From contig QZCP01000082.1 in NCBI GenBank assembly GCA_003956705.1, positions 58,501 through 122,500 on the forward strand: a stretch of 64,000 nucleotides of DNA, given 5' to 3'. A program made the translations under genes and the position numbers. Each line of letters opens with the position of its first letter. The stretch's first letter is position 1. This document shows, piece by piece, positions 10,601 through 18,009 of this stretch. This DNA is from Brevipalpus yothersi. Lineage: Eukaryota > Arthropoda > Arachnida > Trombidiformes > Tenuipalpidae. The notes under the pieces are model-generated. The model had not been told where the DNA came from. It saw only the letters and a list, made by a program, of their open reading frames with translations, and did no database searches.

Positions 10601-13600
10601 TAAACTTAGGTGATAGCTTTTTACCCGCATCAGCGAGATGCTGTCTTATGAAGACAATTTTGCCTATTTCTATAGGACTTTGTGCATTCTTACCAGCCTC
10701 AATATACTTGAGCTGGTTTTCGATTAGCTTTTCTCTGGCTTGCTGCCGATTGAGTGAAACATCTTCTACCTGGGAAAGGGAAGGAAATAGGTTATCTGCT
10801 GGTTTCCGGAACCGGATTCCAAACATGAGAGAGGCAGGCGTGAAGCCAGTTGATCGGTTGAGAGAATTATTGATGGCAAAGACTGCCGGAGCAACAAATG
10901 TGTCCCACATACGAAGTGGTTTACCCTGTATGAATACACGAATCTGAGTTCCAAGTGTATCATTTGTTCTCTCGACGATACCTTGGGACTGTGGATGGTA
11001 AGGTGTAGAGACTCGATGTCTAATATTTTTCTCTGCGAAATAACTATTCAGCTCGTCGCTAATAAAATTACGGCCTTGATCAGTCTGGACGACTTCTGGA
11101 TATCCAAATTGAGTGAAAGTTTCCTCGAGAAACTTGATGATGTTCTTCGCTCGCTGGTTGCGAATTGGTTTGGCAAATACAAATCTAGTTAGCGAGTCTA
11201 CCATTACCACAATGAGTTGATTTTGCTTGAATGATGATGGCACTGGACCCATTACGTCCAGTTCAACAATTTGCATCGGAAATTTTCCGATTGGTTTCAT
11301 CTGCCTGATGAATTCGGGATGTGTACTGATCTTACCAGTGATACATTTAATGCAAGAAGCAATGAGAATTTTCAGACGGTCGACAAGACCTGGCATATCA
11401 TACTTTCTACTGATGTTAAAGTATGTCTTGTCGAAGCCAAAGTGTCCACCGAGTGGATCACCATGCTCTGCTTTCAATATTTCCAGCAAGGATGAAGGAT
11501 CGATCATTAAACGATAATAGGGTCTTTTTGTGGTTGGTTTTCGATAGAGAATATCTTCACACAATGCATATTTCTTTGAATATTTTCGGAATAATCGAGA
11601 TGGATGCTGCTCACGAAGAGCGTTAATTATCGGCTTGTAGCCAGCATGCGAATACTGATTCTTTGCAAATTTCTTATTCTCTTGATGGAAAGCTGAGTCT
11701 AAATTGATTTGAATGGAGGATCCTAACTTCTTGGATTCTAACTGTTTCTCAATGGATGGATAATCTAAGACGATATAGGACTCGAAAAGTTCGTCTTTGC
11801 AATTAGTATTCGGCTCGCCTTTGCGATGCGCCCATTCGTTGGGATCCCGACTAAGACAGTCTGCTGGATGATATTTTCCCTCAAGATAGGTGACAGTATA
11901 ACGAAATGCAGAGAGCATTATCGCCCATCGCTCGATGCGACCGTTTTTGAACTTTGTACTGGGCAACTGACATAGTGCATGATGGTCAGTAAGAATTTCG
12001 AAATCTATACCTTCTAGGTATTGTCGGTTTCTTTCGATTCCAACAATGATGGCCAAACATTCTTTTTCGCTAACGGTATAGTTCATTTGATAGGGTTTTA
12101 ACTTCTGGCCGAAGAAATTCACGGGCTTCCAACTATCATTTTCAGCATGATGCTGGAGAAGAATTCCACCAACGGCAGAATGGCATGCATCGACGGCAAG
12201 TCGGGTTCTGAGAGCAGGGTCAAAATGATAGAGCATGCAATCTTGTGCAAGTGCTTGCTTTAATTTTTCCATGACTTCGATGTCACTTTTGGAGAATGAA
12301 AACTTTCGCTCTTTGCGAACTAATCGGTAGAGTGGCTCAACAATTTTGGCGTAATTCTCTATGTACCTGGAGAAATAATTCACTAGACCTAGAAAACTCT
12401 GAAGTTCTTTGATATTCCTGGGCGGAGGTATGGCGAGAAGCTGTTCAACTTTTCTTGGATTCGGCTTGATGCCTTCACCACTAGCTATGTGGCCAAGGAA
12501 ATCGAATTCCTTGGAACCGAAGTTAGTCTTACTAATTTTAACCTTAAAACCCCATTCGATCAATCGATCGAGAACTAACTGGATGTTTTCAATCACTTCC
12601 TCGAAGGAATCACCGAAGACGCAAATATCGTCGAAATAACCTAGACAGATCTTATATTGGTAGCTACCTAACATCGAGTTAACGATATATTGGAAGTAGA
12701 ACGGAGCGTCGACAAGACCCATCGGCAAACGGTTATACTGATACTTTTTATCAGGAGTCACGAAGACAGTTTTTGGACGTTCTTCGGGAGGCAATTCTAA
12801 CTGATAATATCCATGCAGGAGATCTAATGTTGCGAAGTATCGTTTATGCTGAAGAGCTGTTAGGAAATCATCTATTCTGGGCATCGGATAACGTTTGCGC
12901 TTGATGCGTTTGTTGAGCTCGCGATAATCGACGACAAGTCGCCATGAACCATCGGGTTTGGCTACTAGAAGTGCTGGTGATCCTCCTGGAGAGGTTGTTT
13001 CGGAAATGATTCCGGCTGCTTCTAATTCGGAACAGACACTAGAGAAAGCAAGACGCTTAACTGCAGAACATGGGTAAGGTTTTTCAAATGGAATAACTTC
13101 ATCACCAATATCTATCCTAATGTTGCATTTTTCATGAGGGACGAACCCTAATTCGGTTGAGTCTCGAGCAAAAGCTTGGCGCTTACTTAGTAGCATTTTG
13201 AGCATCATTGCTCGCTGAGGATCAGAGAGATCAGAACTAATCTGTTTCGAAAATAATTCTGGCCAAGAAAGAGGAGTGGAATCATCTACTGCTAGGCAAA
13301 TTTGAACTTCATTTTCGGGAAGAAACTGTATCAATAGACAATAATTCATGCTTTTGGATCGTTTGAAAGAACTTTCGCTAGATTCTAACTCAGGAAGAGT
13401 TGACTTACGCTTGATATCTATAATTTCGGGTTCTAATTCGTAAATTGGTTCGGGTGCAGGACCCAGAAGAAAGAGTTGATGAAGTTCTTCTTCATCACAG
13501 AGTCTCATCTCTATCTGAAGAGGAGATGAGATTGGGAAATTTGAGCAAACTTGGTGTCCATCTGGACGAAGCTTAATATCTGCTTGATAGAGAGAAAGTA

Positions 13601-16016
13601 ACTGTAAACCTATTAGAAGTTTGGGAGGAAAGTTTCGTAGAACGAATATCTCTTGGGTGTACCCAGATCTAAGTTCACCTATTCGGGTTAACACGAAGAT
13701 CGAACCTACGGTGTACACACCAACATTTTCCAACCCGTGCAGGGGATATGGTTCGCCTTTGATAGGCCATTTCAGGCTTCGTGCCAAATCGTAATCAATA
13801 ATCGAGATGTGGGAACATGAATCACAGCTTGCTGCTACTCGTTTCACTTCATTTGTCTCAGAATGTAACATAACGGTACATTGAGGAAAGGCTCTCGGAG
13901 CGTAGTAATGCATTCCACGGAATCTTCGATACATTTCGCGCTCAGCTTGAGTAAGAGTTTGATACTCAATTAGATCACCTACCTCGTCGAGAGGAATCTT
14001 TTCTTCAACAACTTCTTCAATCCCAGAAAGATGAGGAAATTCAGAAAAGAGATTAAGACAATGTAGCTCACCGAGAGCAATACAATTTGATGAAGTTTGC
14101 TTCTTCTTCTCACCTCTGTTTTTCACTTCAACAATGAGATGCTGTTGCTCAGCTTCACTTTCACACACACCGGCAAATGGCGGCTGATGTTGTTGCTCGC
14201 AGCTGTTTTCAACCGATGAATGAGTGGATGATGGGGCTGGGTCACTGAAGACTATAAGAGAGGTTTTTTCTCTTTGCCACGATAGAGAAGGCTGATTAGC
14301 ACCAGATTCCTGAGAATTTGATGGCTTAGGTTCAGGAGGTTGAATGGCAGGCACAGATCGATTCACTGGATGTGGACGAGATGAATTCAAGGGGCAAGAA
14401 GTCCGGTAATGTCCTGATTTACCACAACCGTAGCAGACTATATTGGTTTCACTTTTCCGTTGAGGAAACTTCTGGTGGTGATGATTATTGGACGCACGCG
14501 TGTGAGAAACACCTTGGACTGGTTTTCTCGGCTCATAACGATGAATGATTCTGGGCGGATGATTTACAGCTCGCTGCTGATGGTGATGCTGCTGCTGATT
14601 CCTCATCATCCTTACCTGATGTATTTGTTGTTCATCTTTAAAATCGTTATGAAAATGAACCATAACATTGGACATGGTTTCCAGATCTAACCCTGCACCT
14701 TTCTTCACAACTTTCTTACGCAATTCGCGAGGAATTTTATTCTTTAAATGAGTGAGAACGATCTCTTCGTCTACAGAATCCTTGTTGGATCTCTGTTTCA
14801 ACTTTTCAGTGAGAAGATGAATGAATTCGATTGGATCATCCCTGGGATGATAGCGTAGATTTTGTATCTCATTTTCGAGCAGAAAGAATTTCGGAGTGCT
14901 ACAAATGATTGATCTAACCTTCGATAGGTATTCTTCGAAACTATTCAGACCTAGCTGGTCAACTTTGATGACTGCATTTCTTATGTCACCAATCGCGTTT
15001 CTCTTCAATACTATGATGCGCTCAGCATCCGATAAAGGAGAATTGACTAACTTCCATCGCGCTTCGTTTATCCACACGAATGGGTCTTTTATTGGCTTCA
15101 GTTCCATTGAGTAGACTAATTTATTGAACTTCTGATTGGCTGAAAGAGGAAGAATCTCTGGACGAGAAGCTACATGCTCAAATGGAACGATATTATTCAA
15201 CTCATTTGGTTGAATTGATCTGGACGATCTACGGCTATTCAATGCTGACTGAGGAGGAATATTTTCATCATCACTCGATGTGGAAATGGATGAACTTGAA
15301 ATCGATTCGTTCGAATTTCTATTTGGAAAACTTATTCCTGACAGCTTGTACTTCAAAGCGAGAAGCTTATTTTTCGAACTGATTCTCAGGCTGGATGCCT
15401 CAATTGTTTCATCGTTTAGACAGCGAATGTCATTATCAGTGAATATACCTAGATGCTGAACTAGGACAAGAATTTCATCTTCTGGAAGACCTTTCTTTCT
15501 GAGTCTAGTCATCCATCGAGGAGAGGCAAAAACTTTCAGTTCGCTAACTGAGATGCAATTGAAATCGATTGGTAAGCTGTACAATGTACCTAGAGTACGA
15601 ACTACTTGCTGTAGTTTACTGGTGGCGAGAGACAAAGGTAGACGAACTACTACACCATGCATTTCGAGAATGCTGCGGACTACTTCCGGCGAAGCATTCG
15701 GTAAAAGGATTTGAGAAGCGATCTCATCGGTGTCAGACACACCATTAGCATTTGAAGGCTGAGACACACTGGCAGGAGGAGAACTATCCTGCTGCTGAAC
15801 AAAGTTGATGGTAGATTGTTCTATTTGGGTCGCTTGATCTTGCTGATCAGTTTGGACGGGAAGTCCATCATTGGCATTGGCTTCTGATTGTGAGCGGGCA
15901 GCTCTGGTGTTTTCAGCTTCTGCAGCGGCAGCCAGCCGTGCAGCTCGCTCAGCATTGGACGGTCTGCCTGGACCTGTTCTTAAGGTAATAGGCATTGTGA
16001 CTAGCACACAAGACAA
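4626..16016 (-). CDS. Giant gag-pol polyprotein with RING/TRAF-like and exonuclease-like tail
   Basis: 3796 codons, no stop. Approximate residues: 13-31 AT-hook-like GPGRPSNAERAARL; 295-455 gag capsid-like helices; 526-541 zinc knuckle CYGCGKSGHYRTSC; ~727 retropepsin-like DSCSH, lacking the usual Gly of D-S/T-G, followed by KLLIGLQLL; 965-1200 reverse transcriptase with YFDD at ~1127; ~1271 RNase H (AVDACHSAVGG, SEKE, TDHH); 1515-1560 integrase HHCC finger; DDE Asp ~1586, Asp ~1646, Glu ~1682; 1786-1820 integrase C-terminal SH3-like end. Residues 1900-2080 are acidic and charged; 2080-2640 are Ser/His/Leu-rich with no recognised fold. ~2645 (MSQASSNER, nt 8084) may be an internal start of a 1152-residue tail: RING-like CKLCFHYL...GCRNC...YCIAC (~2709-2735), TRAF/SIAH-like finger (~2788-2809), Pro/Ser linker, exonuclease-like fold (~3225-3385), acidic region and Lys-rich end. 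Pol is certain; the tail's roles are inference. Confidence 0.9.
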   Translation of the reverse strand: MSCVLVTMPITLRTGPGRPSNAERAARLAAAAEAENTRAARSQSEANANDGLPVQTDQQDQATQIEQSTINFVQQQDSSPPASVSQPSNANGVSDTDEIASQILLPNASPEVVRSILEMHGVVVRLPLSLATSKLQQVVRTLGTLYSLPIDFNCISVSELKVFASPRWMTRLRKKGLPEDEILVLVQHLGIFTDNDIRCLNDETIEASSLRISSKNKLLALKYKLSGISFPNRNSNESISSSSISTSSDDENIPPQSALNSRRSSRSIQPNELNNIVPFEHVASRPEILPLSANQKFNKLVYSMELKPIKDPFVWINEARWKLVNSPLSDAERIIVLKRNAIGDIRNAVIKVDQLGLNSFEEYLSKVRSIICSTPKFFLLENEIQNLRYHPRDDPIEFIHLLTEKLKQRSNKDSVDEEIVLTHLKNKIPRELRKKVVKKGAGLDLETMSNVMVHFHNDFKDEQQIHQVRMMRNQQQHHHQQRAVNHPPRIIHRYEPRKPVQGVSHTRASNNHHHQKFPQRKSETNIVCYGCGKSGHYRTSCPLNSSRPHPVNRSVPAIQPPEPKPSNSQESGANQPSLSWQREKTSLIVFSDPAPSSTHSSVENSCEQQHQPPFAGVCESEAEQQHLIVEVKNRGEKKKQTSSNCIALGELHCLNLFSEFPHLSGIEEVVEEKIPLDEVGDLIEYQTLTQAEREMYRRFRGMHYYAPRAFPQCTVMLHSETNEVKRVAASCDSCSHISIIDYDLARSLKWPIKGEPYPLHGLENVGVYTVGSIFVLTRIGELRSGYTQEIFVLRNFPPKLLIGLQLLSLYQADIKLRPDGHQVCSNFPISSPLQIEMRLCDEEELHQLFLLGPAPEPIYELEPEIIDIKRKSTLPELESSESSFKRSKSMNYCLLIQFLPENEVQICLAVDDSTPLSWPELFSKQISSDLSDPQRAMMLKMLLSKRQAFARDSTELGFVPHEKCNIRIDIGDEVIPFEKPYPCSAVKRLAFSSVCSELEAAGIISETTSPGGSPALLVAKPDGSWRLVVDYRELNKRIKRKRYPMPRIDDFLTALQHKRYFATLDLLHGYYQLELPPEERPKTVFVTPDKKYQYNRLPMGLVDAPFYFQYIVNSMLGSYQYKICLGYFDDICVFGDSFEEVIENIQLVLDRLIEWGFKVKISKTNFGSKEFDFLGHIASGEGIKPNPRKVEQLLAIPPPRNIKELQSFLGLVNYFSRYIENYAKIVEPLYRLVRKERKFSFSKSDIEVMEKLKQALAQDCMLYHFDPALRTRLAVDACHSAVGGILLQHHAENDSWKPVNFFGQKLKPYQMNYTVSEKECLAIIVGIERNRQYLEGIDFEILTDHHALCQLPSTKFKNGRIERWAIMLSAFRYTVTYLEGKYHPADCLSRDPNEWAHRKGEPNTNCKDELFESYIVLDYPSIEKQLESKKLGSSIQINLDSAFHQENKKFAKNQYSHAGYKPIINALREQHPSRLFRKYSKKYALCEDILYRKPTTKRPYYRLMIDPSSLLEILKAEHGDPLGGHFGFDKTYFNISRKYDMPGLVDRLKILIASCIKCITGKISTHPEFIRQMKPIGKFPMQIVELDVMGPVPSSFKQNQLIVVMVDSLTRFVFAKPIRNQRAKNIIKFLEETFTQFGYPEVVQTDQGRNFISDELNSYFAEKNIRHRVSTPYHPQSQGIVERTNDTLGTQIRVFIQGKPLRMWDTFVAPAVFAINNSLNRSTGFTPASLMFGIRFRKPADNLFPSLSQVEDVSLNRQQAREKLIENQLKYIEAGKNAQSPIEIGKIVFIRQHLADAGKKLSPKFKGPLLVLAKNGAVLDVLDFVRNKRFKTNVSQCKLYRGALTPAMENAIATHLPASRSSNNCRTIAPELCRRGEEKKKKKGKRNLLPLTVEKTTQREAAQYQREAEAVNCPDSFSEASESEREFGDGHFGDQHEDLSASESNSLYESAYSSSGDDQESHPQAIDATKVQQKPENVPLAKLPAKRQSVKEVKISQRQAAQEHRDEEKIDSLSHAIRSARSRDNFLEHSREHPVQLNQESESDPDTDGNEPIASRVRRRSDRRCLIPTPFLYSFLILPGSSPSKTDTLTPSKIDTLSLPEKSLHFRSHQSEQANQTDLPDQNLSHSLSISIFHLHDDHRSNLHNCFACLHSHHFHCDEIIPFDFIDDNWRSHRGKLNNSIAIRFPVGRRDQATAHFDPKSQHIGPTEGSDLEQFQRRIRSVLPLAVGCICFPWDDHVPREIFPYPPERLAGLLHIHFVHLPAHRALSILPFSRLAQSLGFKLNHLSWFPVLIVSTSRGQVPSVLSTSSALQYQHPAYLIILFALCNEEFLIIFVDFSHLLHLFRVNLSSTCCGRLYHLCISHEVIVSNLIASREFNKQPRIISHHFTVSYVCDLPDHYHFHYHHHLRTSRTNYASNSRTTSSRFNRQGLYLHLHFRNGESYADTLYYRQDYCGKAIISETCQTFLREAEQIESKTFDLVDHFSCQTSQHPVDGKPTELLLCPSSFHLIIEVCLAGSKDQLSPLSARSCSSRTIIIILPSIRNSISIKNNFWSQSLRNKHFIAHLIAGRNNIVRNTSVHIASSRKFPASSTSAFKANIRIRCDCSSACRSSPVSSTVLQCFLASSLLNRDHFGYSPVFLTSIIIMSQASSNEREAPRSSSAPSFSDILKLKVRMFYKQPLLKLLPPINVHGFREEHVSSTLMIEEDKFLCKLCFHYLRGMTGCRNCSSVYCIACCEILKQFKHQLPSHIHLHGDGNFICLECFPSRQFGEEDIPSSGILDTYREALFMCPRLNCTARMLINDYESHVQLCSRGEIFDPPDFDLLSANPEFSDLVQMIAIARDNYPRRVVPLSPRPHVPHPEVHHLPITAPGPTSVYLQNRTLVQRPSDTLSVASSQRTSLPTINVDWNVERSVSPSDPGFIISSSDEQSCNTALAERRREVAAVRDRHDPSASNQPSPRHSRPKIPARESSSGTVAIPAPEEASQCSLPTRTRRRSETRQESEQTATASTSRAPQFGPQPYDGPPRPHFPTGSSTGENTPEFCAAFHEAVDDYMSGGYPDIRHMMPPPTASEIRRGIQRWPTRPTIHVESSASSASSSSASAAPSCAPSRPQSRASSSDESVQCLEPPAPAPRRRVLALRHSISFPIRDRLTRHQLHDMNTFFDSLGLDFSRISRSDGFVYEREEVRIRHQNWAARPSAVPPRVPEWMESIISNNTDVNFPVDCSIAIYTQCALVQLSEYEQPSLRAIWVAIVRNTGETVFETFIRYKRRYILNFQHQFHRLHWNQIRFGANPSTVLKQVAEFLFVARNIIGAEPEAHLAYLGFSPDQILIIRPKLIDLTRFYSPRINGSFNIRFIAHLIFNRTIVFPSRHPPTFTAQILMNLYRLSKPLIDQPSEQWSPNAWVARLLAFLVVDRQYWPVRLLASCQYTHNDPFPLWNDGQDYANPEDWRSFHPNPDVDPSMSRELRIARRVDRDMIDWNFQEPAHSPIDWDAVYAEQAPQQEDPLPHYDDAQLSEAVARSLRPEEQVVPEAARKETPPPTFGDTVPTAYDDLYAIAPSQGLLSDDQNAQLIEEHLNNDSQEVAFAAASILFDDAPANDPQLDAEIREIAKFGISDVPHPDPVSQTEQRPAESSIEEKDPQAPEEEEGDEPSPVFSPLAPSTEDTIPAPSTSDQPPAIAKSSAATQVVSSQDLPDQLEASTICSQSLENPSPVPSASSSQDQAPVVRPKLPQPPPRRSSLRGISPSSLREYGLLSQTTSSGTSLLNPAVRQHTRPTLVSGKKKKNKKSAKDKESTP
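8645..8845 (-). CDS. Nested +1-frame small ORF, two TM segments
   Basis: 66 codons: an N-terminal helix (IFLIITIFIITIIFVHLV), a short polar loop with PPIPEQQ, and a second helix (ICIYIFAMVSLMLTHYII), a hairpin-like viroporin topology. Two more +1-frame ORFs without clear TM segments follow almost back to back (8321-8641, 8135-8320) up to the possible internal start at 8084. Confidence 0.25.
   Translation of the reverse strand: MCAIFLIITIFIITIIFVHLVQTMPPIPEQQVHDSTDKVYICIYIFAMVSLMLTHYIIAKIIVEKQ
8870..9124 (-). CDS. Nested +1-frame small ORF, TM type
   Basis: 84 codons. A strongly hydrophobic stretch at about residues 35-62 (LWTFLIFCIYFVLIFLPLAV) and a weaker N-terminal one. Starts 54 nt after the previous nested stop. 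No family recognised. Confidence 0.25.
   Translation of the reverse strand: MAKFLQCSALPVLFSISIQLTSSSCLLSAMKNFSSFLWTFLIFCIYFVLIFLPLAVVVYTISAFPMKLLCQISSLLANSTSSQE
9179..9475 (-). CDS. Nested +1-frame small ORF, multi-TM type
   Basis: 98 codons. Hydrophobic N-terminus (MLFVFLLVV), a polar middle with an NHS sequon, then two membrane-like segments around residues 40-60 (FYHLLWAAFAF) and 68-90 (ALLASFIFTSFICLL). It is the largest of the nested TM frames. No family recognised. Confidence 0.25.
   Translation of the reverse strand: MLFVFLLVVETRPLPTLTRNHSTLVLPKEVTWNSFREEFALFYHLLWAAFAFHGMTMYLGRYFRIRPNALLASFIFTSFICLLTEHLVYFHSRGWLKA
9536..9736 (-). CDS. Nested +1-frame small ORF, double-TM type
   Basis: 66 codons in the +1 frame. 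Residues ~28-64 are almost wholly hydrophobic (IFLILCLFQF...FILITFIAM), enough for one long or two short membrane helices, with a polar N-terminus. Not recognised. The overlapping giant-ORF frame reads a low-complexity His/Ser/Asp sequence here. Confidence 0.25.
   Translation of the reverse strand: MIHCLCPRNHYISVHINLNKQTKPIFPIKIFLILCLFQFSIYMMIIDLIFTIALPVFILITFIAMR
10343..10573 (-). CDS. Nested +1-frame small ORF with one TM segment
   Basis: 76 codons in the +1 frame of the giant ORF, overlapping the integrase C-terminus. The product has one clear membrane segment at about residues 36-55 (MLLLLICLLLAAVTIAELLL) followed by a run of arginines and glutamates, like a type III small membrane protein. 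It could be a chance frame. Only the hydrophobic pattern and its company with the next four ORFs argue for it. Confidence 0.2.
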   Translation of the reverse strand: MVQYSTYLTLFATSDSKPMYLNASSIEEPLLQPWRMLLLLICLLLAAVTIAELLLQNYAAEARRRRRRREREIFCL

Positions 16017-17038
16017 GAGGATAAAACACAGATAGATGGAAAATAGAAATTCACAGGAGCGGGCAGCTCAAAAAAGACCTTACACCCAAGCGCAATCGAT
16101 GCAGTCGCTTACACTCAGATGCCGACAAGGCCCTCTTTCGCTTCCAGCAGTGCTTGCTGCCTTACACTCAGTTGACAGTCCACTACTGGCCTTCCTGGCA
16201 CTGTGTTGTGGTTGTGTCCTCTATCAGAATGAGGTGCGGACGACAAGTCCAATGTAATCAGAAAGGCGACAAGCCAAAAAGATGTGAGACGACAAGTCTC
16301 TTCAGAGATGGTAGCTGGCTGCTCCAAACTCCGAATGCACACAAGCTCGCTGCTTGACAATCAGTGGCAAACTGCACACTGTCGCACACCAGTTCCTGAA
16401 CTAAGTATGCGCAATACAATATGCTCACGAAGAGCTCACTCAGATTATCTAAGGTGAAAACAGGAAAAGGAAACCTGAAAATCCTCTGGATGAGGAAACG
16501 GAAAGGAATCTGAGCTACCTCTGGACGAGGAAACAAAATTGCCCTTATACAACTTGATTACGCAAGTTGAATCTCTTCTCTCACCCGCGGGAAGCGGAAA
16601 TAAACTATCTCGATCGAAACAAATGCAAGCAATGCAAAGAAATATCAGACAATTCACGAATTCGGCCAAGATCTGGCGCTTACCTCAACACTGTTGATCC
16701 GACTGATCAGACAGTAACACTGTGTATCTTCACTCGATAACACAGAAACCGAAAGGCCTCGATAGCAATCTCCACTCGATGCTTCCTTTCAAACACAACT
16801 ACACTGAGTTGAAACACAGGACAAACCTGAAACTGAGGCGCAACCTCTTGCCGACGATCGATGAATTCACGCGAACACGAAGTTCTCAATTTGATCACGA
16901 AGATCACAAACAAACACGATCACACAGATCGACAACTGATCGAGAAGATCACAGAATCACAATCACGCAGATTGAACAGAAGATCACGAAGATCACAAAC
17001 GAACGAGAAGTTCAACAAGACACACACTATTGCATACT
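16017..17038 (-). other. ~1 kb leader of the element
   Basis: An unusually long untranslated stretch between PBS and gag ATG. It has internal repeats: ATCACGAAGATCACAAAC occurs near 16898-16915 and 16983-17000 with further GATCAC copies between them. Several short upstream frames (the longest are 92 and 81 codons) precede the main ATG on the element strand, so scanning ribosomes would need to bypass or reinitiate. Packaging or IRES-like function is possible but unproven. Confidence 0.6.
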
Positions 17039-17052
17039 CGGCATCTCCACCA
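17039..17052 (-). promoter_or_regulatory. Primer-binding site, tRNA-Ala type
   Basis: Three nucleotides inside the 5' LTR the element strand reads TGGTGGAGATGCCG. Its complement CGGCATCTCCACCA is the 3' end of a typical animal tRNA-Ala (...CCCGGCATCTCCA plus CCA). The match covers the CCA tail, the discriminator base, the acceptor strand and the first T-stem bases. The tRNA identity is from knowledge of the Drosophila tRNA-Ala 3' end; this species' tRNA is not in the window. Confidence 0.8.
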
Positions 17053-17055
17053 TAT

Positions 17056-17680
17056 TGTGAGAGAAACTACCGAGTTCCACACACACACTACACTGAATGA
17101 GAGCGAAGATGAGCGTCGAGCTCGATGGTTTCGGCTTTGCCAATCTATTAGGGCCGCTAACGATTGACCGGTGCACAATTACCGAATATTGGGGCTTAAG
17201 TAGGCAACAAGTGCGTCGAGCACAACTACAAAACTTAGGATTAAATAAGTTTAATTGTGAAAGATGGTAAAAGAGAAAAAGAGATGGAAAGAAAGAGAGA
17301 GAGAGAGTACAAAACTGTGGACCTGGGCGGTCAGCAATTGGGCAGAGTGACGACTTGACCAGCGTGGGAACAAGTGTCCTAACAAAGGAATCGGTCGGAC
17401 TTATATACTGTTGGGCAGGGAGCCCAGGATACGGAAATTCAGGTCACGGAAGCTAGTGGCCATCGAGTGGCCGAAAGTGTCGGTGCATCTGTGTAACAGA
17501 TGTGGTAATAGCGGATGCGGAAACTGAGGTGGCCTCGATGGCCGAAAACGGTTGCGAAATATAGGCCAAGCAATGGCAATGGTATAAGATAAGCATTAAA
17601 AAAGGTATAAATGATTAAATAAATGAGCAAATGAGGCAGTTGACTTGGCGTCATTGGGAGGGTTAGCATTTCTTGCCACA
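17056..17680 (-). repeat. 5' LTR of the Ty3/gypsy element (625 bp)
   Basis: Begins TGTGGCAAGAAATGC on the element strand and ends CTCTCACA, with TG...CA termini. The 3' copy at 3931-4553 is 623 bp. The difference is one extra GA in the AG-run near 17296-17310. A TATA box TATATAAG lies in the complement of 17400-17407. Confidence 0.95.
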
Positions 17681-17684
17681 ATAT
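17681..17684. other. Target site duplication, right copy (ATAT)
   Basis: Immediately follows the LTR terminus TTGCCACA. Deleting one copy together with the element restores the GR-like reading frame, which supports this boundary. Confidence 0.85.
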
Positions 17685-18009
17685 TGTATTCTTTTTTCCG
17701 CTTCATCCTATCTTCAGGACCTGTTATATGTTCTGGGACTTAGCTGCCTTGAGTATTTTCATTCCTGCCATATTAGCAGCATATGTAAACAAAAAGTTCC
17801 TGGATCTTCATAAGTTAATTGGAAATTTTGGTCTGAGAAAAAGAATTCCAACTAGAAATCATCTCGATTTGATGAATGCCATCGAAGATATTACTGAATA
17901 TAGCCCAATGACTTGTCATGATCTATTCGCTTTCGATCATATGTTATTGCTTAGAGCCTCTATTGAACTTTGTGTCCATTTGCTTTTATTAGTAATCAAT
18001 AAAAAATAA
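17685..18009 (+). pseudogene. 3' part of the same GR-like receptor
   Basis: Continues the frame broken at 3930 and encodes about 107 residues: the end of TM5 or TM6, then ...FWDLAALSIFIPAILAAYVN, the conserved SPMTCHDLFAFDH block (PLTCHDLFTFDY in the intact paralogue) and the last membrane segment, ending in a stop at 18007-18009. The join falls inside the codon for Ile in CSYIV. No stop or frameshift separates the halves, so the insertion is recent relative to mutational decay. The 3' half has no promoter of its own that I can see. Confidence 0.75.

Larger units (their letters stand above)
3931..17680 (-). mobile_element. Full-length Ty3/gypsy LTR retrotransposon, 13.75 kb
   Basis: Complete and in reverse orientation: 5' LTR 17056-17680, PBS 17039-17052, leader, one giant gag-pol-plus ORF (16016 to 4626), polypurine tract 4556-4565, and 3' LTR 3931-4553, flanked by ATAT target duplications. 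The pol order PR-RT-RNaseH-IN defines Ty3/gypsy (Metaviridae). The LTRs differ, as far as I can see, only by one GA unit in a short microsatellite, and the ORF has no stop, so the copy is young and possibly active. At 13.75 kb it is much larger than the common 5-8 kb for this group. The extra length lies in about 5.7 kb of ORF after integrase. That tail is not a recognisable class I fusion envelope gene. Confidence 0.95.

Noticed and set aside
16722..17060. 112-codon plus-strand ORF in the leader
   Set aside because: Antisense to the element and produced by the GATCAC repeats.
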